64,000 nucleotides of DNA from contig NC_079510.1 in assembly GCF_030052815.1 (NCBI RefSeq), forward strand, positions 7,081,375-7,145,374. Direction: 5' to 3'. The notes under the pieces are model-generated. The model made no database searches. It saw nothing but the letters and a program-made list of their open reading frames with translations, and was not told the origin of the DNA. The stretch comes from Hevea brasiliensis (lineage: Eukaryota > Streptophyta > Magnoliopsida > Malpighiales > Euphorbiaceae). Of this stretch, positions 22,495 to 35,500 are shown piece by piece. The translations under genes and the position numbers were made by a program. The first letter of the stretch is position 1. Each line of letters opens with the position of its first letter.

Positions 22495-24594
22495 TGTTAG
22501 TAGTATGCCCTAGAGCATATCATTTAGTATGTATCTTGTACATGTTTTATTAATAAAAGGCATTTCCACTTTTCCGTTTACATAATATATTTATGTGTAA
22601 TAGAAAAGGTCCATTGATATTTTGTTAGAAATATTATTCTTAAGTTGTTAAGAATATAAGTGACAATATTTCCAGTACAAAGTATCATAAATAGGTTCAC
22701 AATCGAGGATACTTCATAATAAGGACATGACTTATCCAGAAAGATTGTATTCATGTTTGTTACCAAGTTATTTATATGAGATATAAATAAGATGGAATGG
22801 TGATTCTCATGCCATATGACAAACATGATAGGCACTTATAAATGATAAGTAGGCCGAACCAGTGACACTTATGACAAGCACATGGAGTTTACTCTTGTCA
22901 ATGTTTTGTCATAAATCATATCAGTGCATATAGTCTTTAAACCTGAGATAGCACAGTTATCTTATATATAGGTAGTTTGAGTTTGATACTGCTTTCATAC
23001 TTGTACTATGTATGGGTATATGGGCATGTGTTGGCTCCTACTAGTTATATATGGAGGTAGGTGTTGATCAAGATGGAATCTGTTCCTCTAAGTAAATAGA
23101 GATAAAATCCTATGTTCATTTAATTGTTCTTGATGTTTCAAGTTCTGGCAGACAGATAGATTTATTCAAAGAAAGAGTTTACGATGAGAAAATCTTTTAA
23201 TCAAGCTGGAATTAAAAGAGAACATAATATTCATAGCAAATGGAGTTTGACATAAACCATGACTCGGCTTGAGTTGGGATTTTATGCAGAGAGATTCTAG
23301 TGCATGGTAACATATGATTATAGGTTCATTTAAGGTAAACCTTATTACTAATTGGGTGGCCATGGCATGCTATGCTAGGTGTTAACTATGGTCTATGAGG
23401 TTCATAAAATGATTTAGAGAAATTATTTATGGTAAGAAAGAGTTCTGATGATATTAAGAGTTGATATCATGTCTCATTGCCAATTAGTGATGAGCCTAGT
23501 AAGTCACACACATGCACAAGTTATCACCTATTTAAATATGATTTAATTAATTACTTAAAGAGTTTAATTGATTAATTAAATAGGTTTGGTTTGCAATTAA
23601 ATTGCAAAGTCCCTAGCATGACTTGAAACCAAATCTAGATTATTGGATGTGTAGTATAAATTAAATTTATATTTAAAGTGTTTAAATATGAATTTAATTA
23701 ATGAGAAATTAATTAATAGAGATTAATTAATTAATTTATATTTGATATAAATTAATTAGAAGAAGAAAAATAATTATTTTGGGTTAAGAACTCAAAATTA
23801 AGACACAGGGGCATTTTGGTCATTTCACAGTGTGACACGTGGCACCATGAGATGGTGACACATGGGATTACACATAAGCTTGCCAAATATTTTTTAATCA
23901 TGTAAGATGATTAAAATCAAGATTAAATATAGGTTTGACACTTGGCACAATGTGATTGGGTCACTTAAACCTAGAGCTAATCGAAGGGTGACATGTGGCA
24001 AGGGTTTAATGTGTTAACCTAGCTATTTAAGTGTTGTTATGAAAAGAAAAATAACTAGCAGCCACTCCTCTCCTTTGTCACGATACTTTGAGGCTTTTCA
24101 TCTATTCTTCTTCATCTCTCATCAATTCAAAGAGATTAGCCATCAATCTCTTGAATTAAGAACACTAGAAATTGTTTCTAGTGTCTTGTTTACATCTCTA
24201 ATCTCTTAAAAGGCAGAACTTGAATTTCTAATTAATAGAAAAAGCTTTAGAAGCTGTTCAAGGGCTGCCATAGGTGTTCTTGGTGTGGACAAGCTAGAGG
24301 GACAACATCTGGTGTCCTAAAGACGAATATCAAAGCGCGAGACATTTGCGATTGCATCAAGAGGTTAGTGTAATCATTCTTGATTTAATCTAGGGTTCTA
24401 AAATTAATCTGATTAATTTTAAAATCTTAAATGGCAAATACAGATCCAAAAACATATTAAAAGAGTTTTAATATGTTGTTTATCATTGAAATCAAATAGA
24501 TAAAAATAAATCTTGCATGATGCATGTGACCCTAGGTGAAAATTTTTGAATTCAATGGTATAAACTTGTGTTTTTCCACGCTTCTGTTCCTTCA
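22495..24594 (+). repeat. Copia 5' LTR
   Basis: It starts TGTTAGTAGTATGCCC and ends CTGTTCCTTCA. It is a direct repeat of 30378-32478, with scattered substitutions and two clusters of differences (near 23143-23170 and 24330-24360). Confidence 0.95.
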
Positions 24595-24596
24595 AT

Positions 24597-24609
24597 TGAT
24601 ATCAGAGCC
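24597..24609 (+). other. Copia primer binding site (initiator Met tRNA)
   Basis: TGATATCAGAGCC, two bases after the LTR, matches the TGGTATCAGAGCC site complementary to initiator Met tRNA with one mismatch. Confidence 0.85.
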
Positions 24610-26381
24610 ACTATATTTGCCATTTAGATTGTTGATTATATGATTTAATTGTGTGATTTGATCATGAGATGATTGATCCATTGCTGGTTGCAATGGATGT
24701 GTGGCGGCACACATGGTGAAGCCACCATTGGTGGCGGCAACAAAGGTTCTTCAAGGTGGTGCAAGGTTTGCTTTTTAATTTACAATTGTTGTATGATCTA
24801 AAAGCTCATCCTATGTCTAATTAAATTGTTTAATTAGAATTTTAATCACACAATTAAATTATGATTCAAATCAGAATTTTAAAAAATTGTTTGAATGTGA
24901 TTCAAATCTGAATTTTTAAAGTTGTTTGACTCATATTTAAATCTGATTTTTTAAAATTGATTGAATAAAATTTAGATCTGATTTTTTAAAAAATGTTTGA
25001 ATGTGATTCAAATCTGATTTTTTAAAAAATGTTTGAATGTGATTCAAATCTGAATTTTTAAAGTTGTTTGAATGTGATTCAAATCTGAATTTTTAAATTT
25101 GTTTGAATGAGATTCAAATCTGAATTTTTAAATTTGTTTGAATGAGATTCAAATCTGAATTTTTAAATTTATTTGAATCATATTCAAATCTGGATTTTTA
25201 AGTTGAATATGAGATATTCAATTTAATTTAAGTATGTATGTTTTATTTAATTGTTAAATAGTGATATGCATGATGGATGATCATGGACTATAAAAGACCA
25301 ATGTGATTGGATTTATTTCTTTTATGTTTCTTTTGGATTGTAAATTAATTTATTTATTTTAATTTATTTTGGGCATGTATTATTAAGTTTGTAATAATTT
25401 TTGGGTTGTAATTTCATTTATTTAAGTTCTTGTAAATTCGCCTTGGTATGCCAAGGATTACCATGTAATATTGGATTGCAAGAAGTTCAAGGAGGTCAAG
25501 AGCATTGGTGGGACCAGTGGGAGGAATTCAAGATCAAGTGTTGATTATGTACTCCTTCAGCAACTCTTGTAAAATGAATGAATGAAATGCACCTAGGAAT
25601 GCCCTAATTCAATTCTTGGTGGCTCAGAATTGAATCCCTTAGAAAGTCCATGATCATACCATATTTATTGCTTATCCATGAATGCATGAGATATATGGGA
25701 ATGTATGCTATTATATGATATATGCATGCTAATTGGATAATGTGCAAAGTGAGACCTTAATAGTAATTAGAATGACCATAAAATCTTTCAAACAAATGAT
25801 TAAGTTGGAAATGCTATAATTAAAGTAATTATAACATAGGCCCTCCATTGGGGCAATTATTTTAAGAAATTTTCAATAGTTGCATAAGATGCAATTAATT
25901 TAAGAGATTTTCTTAAGAATAATTGTTAAGCATGAGATGTTGTAAATATGTAAATGGTTTAGTGGCCAATATTGGATGTACCTGAGGACATTAAAATTAT
26001 TTGCATAATTACTGGCTCAATGGGATCAACTTAACTAATGCAAGATAAGTCAATAATGGATGTACCTGAGATTTTGAGCATTAGGGGCTAGGTAAAGGAT
26101 TGAACCTCACATGAGATGTGATGGGCAAGGAGTTGCTCATTTATAGTTTATTGTAATTCCAATAATGGATGTACCTGAGGATGATCAATAGAATTATAAG
26201 AATTCAATCACCCACTAGAAATCCATCCAACTAGGATTTCCGTTTTCTACTTTGGAAGTGTAGGATTCGCTAAGTTAGTGGGAGGACCAATTTGATTAAA
26301 AGACCATAATCATTTTGGTTAATTACATGATATATTTACTAATTAATCTGGTTATTTTCTGCAATTAATTTTCTGATAAAA
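24610..26381 (+). other. Copia 5' leader, about 1.8 kb, no gene seen
   Basis: An AT-rich untranslated stretch between the primer site and gag. It contains the 35-36 bp repeat at 24850-25210 and, at about 25925-26190, recurring ATTGGATGTACCTGAGG / AATGGATGTACCTGAG phrases (three to four times). No open frame of note. Confidence 0.75.
24850..25210 (+). repeat. About nine copies of a 35-36 bp repeat in the copia leader
   Basis: GATTCAAATCTGAATTTTTA followed by an AAATTTGTTTGAATG-type spacer recurs about nine times with substitutions and one- to three-base indels. Confidence 0.85.
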
Positions 26382-27260
26382 ATGAGCACAAAACAACCAC
26401 CACCATCCAATATCCTTGCAAGCATACTTGATCACAATAGGTTGACAAGACCTAATCTGTCTGATTGGCTAAGAAATTTGAAACTTGTCCTGAACCTTGA
26501 ACATATAGGATATGTTCTACATTCAAATGTTCCTGGTCCCTTACCTCCAGAGGCCACACAAGAGGAACATGAAACTTTGGACAAGTGGAAGGAGCATGAT
26601 ATGAGAGCTAAGTGTTACATGCTTGCTTCCATGAGTAATGAGTTACAGAAGCAACATGAGAACATGCAGAATGCGAGTGAGATCATCCTTCACCTACAAG
26701 AGTTGTATGGTGAGCATAGCAGGAATGCTAGGTATGAGATATCTAGACAGCTATTCCGTATGAGGATGTCTGAGGGACAGAATGTTGGGGATCATGTCTA
26801 CAAGATGATTCTGCTGATTGAGCAGTTGAAACATCTTGACTTCAACATGGATTTTCAACTACAAACGGATTTGATCCTTAAGTCCCTTCCTGAGTCTTTT
26901 GGTAATTTTGTGACAAATTTCCATATGACTAAACAGGAATGCACCTTAGCTGGTTTACTCAACATGCTGGTTATTGCGCAAAAGAATATGCCAGGCAATA
27001 AAGGAAAAGAGGTAGCTTTGGTTGCATCTTCTTCTGCTGGAAAGTCCAACAAAAAGAAGGGCAATAAGAAAAAGAAACCTCAGATTCCTGGTCCTTCCAA
27101 GAAAATAGCTAAACAGAAAAGGAAGACTAAAGCTAATGGAGGCAAAGGAAAGTGTTTCCACTGCCAAAAGGATGGGCCTTTGGAAAGGAACCGCCTGAGT
27201 ATCTTGCTTCTCTGAAGGACAAGAAGGATACACCTCGGAAGGTATGTCCATATCTTGTTA
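26382..27260 (+). pseudogene. Copia gag
   Basis: A 277-codon frame: N-terminal nucleocapsid-type domain with LTRPNLSDWLRNLKLVL, middle UBN2-like region (LQELYGEHSRNARYEISRQL, MSEGQNVGDHVYKMI, ILKSLPESFGNFVTNF) and a lysine-rich tail. The zinc knuckle begins CFHCQKDG, but a frameshift follows at about 27173 and its last H and C are lost; the usual knuckle sequence and EYLASLKDKK continue in another frame. Gag packages element RNA. The start at 26382 is the first good ATG after the leader. Confidence 0.9.
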
Positions 27261-28527
27261 TTTAGATTCTGATGATACTCATAGTTCATCTGACTTGGGT
27301 TTTAGATCTTGGTGCAGTTCTCACATTTCTAATGATATGCAGGAACTAGCAAGCGATGGCGACTTGCGTTCTCAAGATATTAGAGTCGGATTGGCAATGG
27401 CTCAATGTTGAAGCTTTAGCCATAGGATCTAAATCTTTTACATGTTTGGACATGTTTTGTGTTTGGATAATATTTTATATGTACCTGATGCTTTTAAGAA
27501 CATCATTTCTATATCTAGTTTGACTAGAAATGGCTATGAATTTCAGTTCACAGATGATGTTTGCAATATTTATTTTGGAAATAAATATGTTGGTTCGGGT
27601 TATATGAATGATGGTCTTTATTATTTGGATAATAATGACAAACACAAATTGAATGCAAGTGATCTAAAAGAATGCAATGCCATGGTGAAAACCAACTCAA
27701 GTTCAAAATATATTTGGCACTTAAGGTTATGTCATGTTACAGAAGATAGGATTGCAAAACTGGAGAAAATGGGGATTCTATCCTCATTGGGCTCTGAGCC
27801 TACTCCAACTTGTGAATCTTGCCTTCAGGGCAAAATGACTAGATCACCCTTTGTTGGACAAGGGTTAAGAGCTGAAAATATTTTGGAGCTAATACATAGT
27901 GATGTATGTGGTCCATTTAAGGAAATGGCTAGAGGGGGCTTTCATTCTTTTATTACCTTTACTGATGATAAATCAAGATTTGGGTATTTGTATTTGATGA
28001 AATACAAACATGAATCCTTTGAAAAGTTTAAGGAATTTAAATCTGAAGTAGAAAATCAAACAGGAAAGAGTATTAAAGCTCTTCGATCAGATCGTGGAGG
28101 GGAATATTTGAGTACTGAATTTGATGAATACTTGAGAGAGCATGGCATTGTTTCTCATTAACTCCTCCAGAACGCCATACAACCGAATGGTGTATCCGAA
28201 GGAGAAATCGTACCCTATTGGATATGGTACGTAGTATGATGAGCTATACTGATATGCCAATCTTCTTTTGGGGATTTGCATTAGAATCAGCTTTGTATAT
28301 TCTGAATAGGATTCCATCAAAATCAGTTTCTTCCACACCTTATGAGATATGGCATGGAAGAAAACCAAGTCTTAAGCATGTTAAGATTTGGGGTTGTCCA
28401 GCTTATATCAAAAAGCTGAACAACGATAAATTGGAGACGGATCGAGAAAAGGTCGATTTGTTGGATATCCAAAAGATAGTTTTGGATATTATTTTTATTT
28501 GCCTACTTCACAAAAGGTTGTGATAAG
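27261..28527 (+). pseudogene. Copia protease remnant and integrase
   Basis: 27261-27441 is a decayed protease (CSSHISNDMQELAS follows the active-site position, and the D-G is damaged). 27442-28161 reads the linker (LDNILYVPDAFKNIISISSL), the GAG-pre-integrase zinc region (HLRLCHVTEDRIAKLEKMG, CESCLQGKMTRSPF) and the integrase core (HSDVCGPF, FTDDKSRFGYLY, LRSDRGGEY). A TAA at 28159 follows, and the core continues with a frame change around the glutamate (28190-28210). It then reaches MMSYTDMPIFFWGFALESAL, PSKSVSSTPYEIWHGRKPS and WGCPAYIKK up to 28523. Two frame changes and a stop inactivate it. Confidence 0.9.
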
Positions 28528-30247
28528 TAGAGATGCCACATTTCTTAAACAACAGTTTGTTCAAGAAGGAGGCAAAGGAAGGCAAATAGAGTTAGAATTG
28601 GAGAATTCTGACCAACCAACAGATCAGATGAATATAGATCCATCTAGTCAACCTATACCCATTGATGAAACATCTACAGCTCTTCCTCGTAGAACAACCA
28701 GGGTATCTCACCCACCAGTGAGATATGGTTTTCTTCATGAAGAAGAACAAGAGTTGTCTACTCATAAAGAAGTAGATCATGGAGATGATCCACTTACCTA
28801 TGAATAAGCTATATCAGATATAGACTCTTCAAAATGGATTGATGCTATGAAATCCGAGATTGATTCCATGTATAAGAATCAAGTTTGGGATCTTGTTGAC
28901 CCACCTAAAGGTATTGTACTTATAGGGAACAAATGGGTTTTCAAGAAGAAAATTGGTTCTGATGGAAAGGTAGAGACCTATAAGGCAAGGCTAGTAGCGA
29001 AAGGGTTTCGCCAAAGGCAAGGAATCGACTATGAGGAGACTTTCTCGCCTGTTGCCATGCTTAAATCAATTAGGACTTTATTAGCAATAGCTGCATACTA
29101 TGATTATGAGATTTGGCAGATGGATGTCAAAACAGCTTTTCTCAATGGATACATTGAAGAAAACATTTTCATGGAACAACCTAGCGGTTTTGAATCCCAA
29201 GATGGTTCCAAGGTATGCAAGCTAAAGCGATCCATTTATGGGTTGAAACAAGCTTCGAGGAGTTGGAACATCCGTTTTGATGAAGCCATTAAATCCTTTG
29301 GTTTTATCAAAAATGAGGATTAGCCATGTGTATATAAGACGGTTAGTGACAGTGCTATCACTTTCCTTGTCTTATATGTGGATAACATACTGTTGATGGG
29401 TAATGACACAGGTATGTTGACAACTATAAAGGTGTGATTGTCAAATACATTCTCCATGAAAGACTTAGGGGAGGCAACCTATATTCTTGGGATTCGCATA
29501 TATAGAGATAGAGCGAAAAGAATAATTGGTTTATCCCAAAGTCTATACTTGGAAAAGGTGTTAAAGAGGTTTAACATGCTTGATTCCATGAAAGGATTGT
29601 TACCAGTGAGACATGGTATCCACCTTTCTAAAGAGATGTCTCCAAAGACACCTGAAGAAAGAGATAAGATGGCCAGGATTCCATATGCTTCGGCTATTGG
29701 AAGTTTAATGTATGCAATGTTGTGTACTAGGCCGGATATCGCATATGCTATTAGTTTGACTAGCAGGTATCAATCCAATCCAAGTTTGGAACACTGGATA
29801 ACTGTCAAGAATATCCTTAAGTACTTGAGAAGAACTAAGGATTTATTCTTGATTTATGGAGGTGCAGACTTGCAATTGGATGGTTATACTGATTCTGACT
29901 TCCAATCAGATATCGATGATAGAAAGTCTAGCTCTGGATATGTGTTCATTTGTAATGGAGGTGCAGTCAGTTGGAAGAGTTCCAAACAGAGCACGACTGC
30001 AGATTCCACTACAGAGGCTGAGTATATTGCTGCATCAGATGCTGCAAAGGAAGCTGTTTGGATAAAGAAGTTCGTGACAGAACTTACAGTAGTTCCTTCC
30101 ATTGAGTCAGCAGTTCCACTACACTGTGACAATAATGGAGCAGCCATACAGGCTAAGGAACTAAGGTCTCACCCAAAATCCAAACACATAGAAAGGCACT
30201 ACCACATTATCAGAGATATAGTTGGGCAAGGCGATATAGCCATGTAG
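28528..30247 (+). pseudogene. Copia reverse transcriptase and RNase H
   Basis: 28499-28803 is the acidic linker (RRTTRVSHPPVRYGF), ended by TAA at 28804. 28847-29323 is RT: NKWVFKKKIGSDGKVETYKA, RLVAKGFRQRQGIDYEETFS, MDVKTAFLNGYIEENIFMEQ, IYGLKQASRSW. A TAG at 29321 interrupts it. The catalytic motif at about 29375-29390 reads YVDN, where Asp-Asp is expected. A TGA at 29435 precedes 29438-30247, with the RT end and RNase H (GYTDSDFQSDIDDRKSSSGY, SSKQSTTADSTTEAEY, HPKSKHIERHYHIIRD). RNase H lacks internal stops but is not translatable from an intact pol. It ends at TAG 30245. Confidence 0.93.
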
Positions 30248-30363
30248 AAAAATAACATCAGCTGAAAAATCCAGCTAATCCATTCACTAAGCTTTTGTCA
30301 CAAGCTCAGTTAGACCAACATCTTGTGAAGATGGGTCTAAGGTATTGTAATGAATGGCTCTAG

Positions 30364-30377
30364 TGCTAGTGGGAGAT
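30364..30377 (+). other. Copia polypurine tract
   Basis: The purine-rich sequence TGCTAGTGGGAGAT lies directly before the 3' LTR start. Confidence 0.7.
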
Positions 30378-32478
30378 TATTAGTAGTATGCCCTAGAGCA
30401 TATCATTTAGTATGTATCTTGTACATGTTTTATTAATAAAAGGCATTTCCACTTTTTCGTTTACATAATATATTTATGTGTAATAGAAAAGGTCCATTGA
30501 TATTTTGTTAGACATATTATTCTTAAGTTGTTAAGAATATGAGTGACAATATTTCTAGTACAAAGTATCATAAATAGATTCACAATCGAGGATACTTCAT
30601 AATAAGGACATGACTTATCCAGAAAGATTGTATTCATGTTTGTTACCAAGTTATTTATATGAGATATAAATAAGATGGAATGGTGAGTCTCATGCCATAT
30701 GAAAAACATGATAGGCACTTATAAATGATAAGTAGGCCGAACTAGTGACACTTATGACAAGCACATGGAGTTTACTCTTGTCAATGTTTTGTCATAAATC
30801 ATATCAGTGCATATAATCTTTAGACCTGAGATAGCACAGTTATCTTGTATATAGGTAGTTTGAGTTTGATACTGCTTTCATACTTGTACTATGTATGGGT
30901 ATATGGGCATGTGTTGGCTCCTACTAGTTATATATGGAGGTAGGTGTTGATCAAGATGGAATCTGTTCCTCTAAGTAAATAGAGATAAAATCCTATGTTC
31001 ATTTAATTGTTCTTGATGTTTTAAGTTCACAGCCATGAGATAGATTTATTGACTTGATTTACGATGAGAAAATCTTTTTAATCAAGAACTGGAATTAAAA
31101 GAGAACATAATATTCATAGCAAATGGAGTTTGACATAAACCATGACTCCAGCTTGAGTTGGGATTTTGTAACAGAGAGATTCTAGTGCATGGTAACATAT
31201 GATTATAGGTTCATTTAAGGTAAACCTTATTACTAATTAGGTGGCCATGGCATGCTATGCTAGGTGTTAACCATGGTCTATGAGGTTCATAAAATGATTT
31301 AGAGAAATTATTTATGGTAAGAAAGAGTTCTGATGATATTAAGAGTTGATATCATGTTTCATTGCCAATTAGTGATGAGCCTAGTAAGTCACACACATGC
31401 ACAAGTTATCACCTATTTAAATATGATTTAATTAATTACTTAAAGAGTTTAATTGATTAATTAAATAGGTTTGGTTTGCAATTAAATTGCAAAGTCCCTA
31501 GCATGACTTGAAACCAAATCTAGATTATTGGATGTGTAGTATAAATAAAATTTGTATTTAAAGTATTTAAATATGAATTTAATTAATGAGAAATTAATTA
31601 ATAGAGATTAATTAATTAATTTATATTTGATATAAATTAATTAGAAGAAGAAAAATAATTATTTTGGGTTAAGAACTCAAAATTAAGACACAGGGGCATT
31701 TTGGTCATTTCACAGTGTGACACGTGGCACCATGAGATGGTGACACATGGGATTACACATAAGCTTGCCAAATGTTTTTTAATCATGTAAGATGATTAAA
31801 ATCAAGATTAAATATAGGTTTGACACTTGGCACAATGTGATTGGATCACTTAAACCTAGAGCTAATCAAAGGGTGACATGTGGCAAGGGTTTAATGTGTT
31901 AACCTAGCTATTTAAGTGTTGTTATGAAAAGAAAAATAACTAGCAGCCACTCCTCTCCTTTGTCACGCCACTTTGAGGCTTTTCATCTATTCTTCTTCAT
32001 CTCTCATCAATTCAAAGAGATTAGCCATCAATCTCTTGAATTAAGAACACTAGAAATTGTTTCTAGTGTCTTGTTTACATCTCTAATCTCTTAAAAGGCA
32101 GAACTTGAATTTCTAATTAATAGAAAAGGCTTTAGAAGCTGTTCAAGGGCTGCCATAGGTGTTCTTGGTATGGACAAGCTAGAGGGACAACATCTGGTGT
32201 CCTAAAGACGAATCTCAAAGGCGCAGACACGTTGCAGTGCATCAAGAGGTTAGTGTAATCATTCTTGATTTAATCTAGGGTTCTAAAATTAATCTGATTA
32301 ATTTTAAAATCTTAAATGGCAAATACAGATCCAAAAACATATTAAAAGAGTTTTAATATGTTGTTTATCATTGAAATCGAATAGATAAAAATAAATCTTG
32401 CATGATGCATGTGACCCTAGGTGAAAATTTTTGAATTCAATGGTATAAACTTGTGTTTTTCACGCTTCCGTTCCTTCA
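30378..32478 (+). repeat. Copia 3' LTR
   Basis: A direct repeat of the 5' LTR. Its first bases read TATTAG where the 5' copy has TGTTAG, a post-insertion change of the terminal dinucleotide. It ends CCGTTCCTTCA before the TCTTG duplication. Confidence 0.95.
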
Positions 32479-32483
32479 TCTTG

Positions 32484-32571
32484 TCAACCAAAGCTCCTCC
32501 ACTAGCAGCATCTATCATGCTACGGTCCATTAGTAGAAGTCCCTCATAAAAATACTAAATCAAAAGCTACT
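32484..32571 (-). pseudogene. Athila-like gag fragment (part 2)
   Basis: Short gag stretch caught between the copia element and solo LTR C. The minus strand reads YFYEGLLLMDRSMIDAASGG followed by ALVDKMKE, with stops in the first codons. It joins part 1 across solo LTR C and part 3 across the copia element. Confidence 0.85.
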
Positions 32572-32576
32572 CACTT

Positions 32577-35500
32577 TGTAACACCCTCACTGTAGCAATT
32601 CCGTACATTCTACTATTCTAGTGACCGGTGTCAGTCCAGACAGCTAGAATGTCTGGAAAAATATTTAAACTAGAGTGAGGAGTCATAAATAACTCAAATA
32701 TTAAGAAGAAAAATTTAGGAAAAATTTTAGAAATAAAATACAACCAAGTTAAATGAGCCGGTGCCCTAGCGATGGGTAACCCAGTGGGAAGTTGCGGTCC
32801 TCGTAGCTAGGAGCCCTAAACCCGGGAGAAAATTCATGAAATAATTTTTGGGACTCCAGAGAAGAGTCATTGAAGTTTCGATAGCATTAGAATGCCAAGA
32901 AAATGTTCAGAAAAATTTTTAGATCGGTATAGACGATTTTGGCTCGATAAGCCAAACAGAGGGCCTTTTGGTCATTTCGTCTTCAGAGATGATTTTTGGC
33001 CGACTTGTCCAATGAAGTAAATAATTATTATGACATAAAATGTGAATAAATATTGCTAAAAATTTAATTGAAAATGAGTAGAAAAGAAAAGAAAAGAAAA
33101 TGAAGGAAATTTAGAATTATGATATCACATGATGTCACTAAAATGGCCCCACCCAATCATATTGTGATACCTATCTATAAACTTAATTAAAAGTATAAAA
33201 TGGGCAAAAAAAAATTGAAGAAAACAATCTACTCCTTCTTCCTCAAATAGCCAGCCGACCCACTCTCTTCCCTAACGTCCATTGATGCTCAACAAAAGCT
33301 TTAATTCCCACTTGATTTCACCATAAAACCTCACCCTCTCTTCACAAAAAATTTCCCTTACCACTAGAGCTAGACTTGGGCAGCCATTAGAAGAGGAAAA
33401 AGTGAAGGAAAGTGAAGGGTAGAAATTCATCCAATAGGTTAGTGCTATATCTCTTCCTTTACTCTTTAAAATTGATGTTAGGAGTATGATATGAGTTAGA
33501 AAATTTAAAGAATTGAAAGAATATGTTGAGGAATTGAAAGCCATAAATTTCGGCAGCCATGAGGAACCTTGTGGAAATTATGATTTTTATGGAATTAAAT
33601 TTGATTAGTAATGTTCTTGATGAGTTGCATATAGTAGAAGTTAAATTATAAGGTCTTATGCATGAATTGAGGTATTGAAAATTAGGGTTTTGAGCTATAT
33701 TAGGGTTTGGCCATATTGATGGTAAATTGAAGTTCTAATGGCCAATTAGTGACCATTTGGCTATGTTTAATTAGGAAATGAAGTGATTTATACCATGGGA
33801 ATTGAGGTTAGATGTGCTGTCTTGGGTGACCTACAGGACTAGATGTGAGTCCAGCAAGTTTGGGCAGCTATAACTTGAGTTGTATTCAATTGGTGCAAAG
33901 CCAATTGGACATAAAATTAGACACATAATGGCACAACTTTGATGAAGGAACCCTATCCAGAAACCAAACTTAGAATGCCCAAAAAATTAACCAAATCCGG
34001 GTAGCACCAATTCTGCCTGGGCAAAATGACCAAATGAACAGTGTTCATTCATTTGGCCATAACTCAGTGTAGAAAGGTCCAATTGACCTAAAATTTATAT
34101 CAATGGAAAGTTTAGGCAAATTAGAACAACTTTCATGTATAACACAAAGTCAAATTCTAGACTTAACCAAATGAACTTGCTAGCTAAAATTAAACTACCA
34201 AATCTGGCAGAACCAAAATTGCCTAGAAATTCTGAGTAAAAGCAATCCGACCAGTTATGGTGAAATAGCCATAACTTGAGCTAGAAAACTCCAAATGGGG
34301 TGATTCAAAAAGTGAAATGTAACTAGACACAATAAAGAACAACTTTTATTAAGAACACTTAGCCAAATTCTCACTGTAGAATGGACTAATGGAATAGTAA
34401 ACTCTAGCACCCAAAATTAAAATTTTTGATTTATTCTCCATTGGTTAGAAGTATGGATTAGCAACTAATGCCAACACTTTTGGGAACCAAAATGTGGTAA
34501 ATCTATGTGATTAAAACTCATGTAACTATTATATATGAGAAAGTCAATATTTTGACTTAAATGACTAAATTATAGTACTACTAAATTATGTGAAGTAGAA
34601 AAATAAACTATAAGAATCATTGTAGTTGTTAATATAGGATGTGGTAGGTAAATTGTGAATGGTGAAGTTGAGTGACCCTAATGATATAAGAAAGGGTATA
34701 ATAAATTAGAAAGCTATTGTAATGGTTAAGATATAGATAATGTAAATAGTTAATTTAAATTTTTGAATTTGAGTGACACTAGGATTTAAGGAAAATTTAG
34801 CTAAATTTGAAATCCATGAAATTTGTATGGACTACTTGGAATATGAATAATAATTTATATAAATAGGGCAATGAATAAATGAATGTATAAATAAGACTTT
34901 AGTTCCCCTTATGGGAGAAAGGACAAGAAAAAGTATTTTGAGTATAATGGTACATGAGAACCATTATTTTGAATTGTGATCATTATGGATAACATAATGA
35001 ATATATAAATTACAATGAATGCATAAATTATGTAAATATTAGACTTAGAGATTTATGTTTCTATTATGAAAAAGATTAAAATGCTAGAAATTATAATTAG
35101 AACCTATAATGAAATATTGAAACTTATGAACACTTAATGGTACTATGTGCCCATGTATTGCCTAGACATGTGTGTCAGATTGGATAGATTGGTATGCCAA
35201 TATGGTATTATTTTAGTAGTACTGCGAAAGGCTTTATGCCTGTATTCATGGCTTTATGCCCGTACTCATGGCTTTACACCCATACTCATGGCTTTTATGA
35301 CCGATTATGTGTTATCATGGCTTTTTAGCCATACTGACTGCAAACGTGGTTGACGTTCCGCGTCCCATGGTATGACAGCCTGAGGCACCGCGGTGTCCAG
35401 TGCCAATGACCCGTTATCCAGTTTAGTCAGTCTGTCATAGGTTACTTGGGCAGTGAAATTTATTGAAATAATTTAAGAATATTAGCAACTGAAAATATTA

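Larger units (their letters stand above)
22495..32478 (+). mobile_element. Full-length Ty1/copia retrotransposon inserted in Athila-like gag
   Basis: The 9984-bp element is flanked by TCTTG at 22490-22494 and 32479-32483. It has two LTRs of about 2.1 kb (22495-24594 and 30378-32478), a primer binding site (24597-24609), gag, protease, integrase, RT, RNase H and a polypurine tract before the 3' LTR. LTR divergence is about 2% by eye over the first 550 bp, so it is the youngest complete element here. It is still dead: stops and frameshifts interrupt gag, integrase and RT, and the RT catalytic motif is YVDN instead of YVDD. Confidence 0.95.

Noticed and set aside
26855..27289. Minus-strand ORFs overlapping copia gag
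   Set aside because: They are shadows of the gag reading frame.
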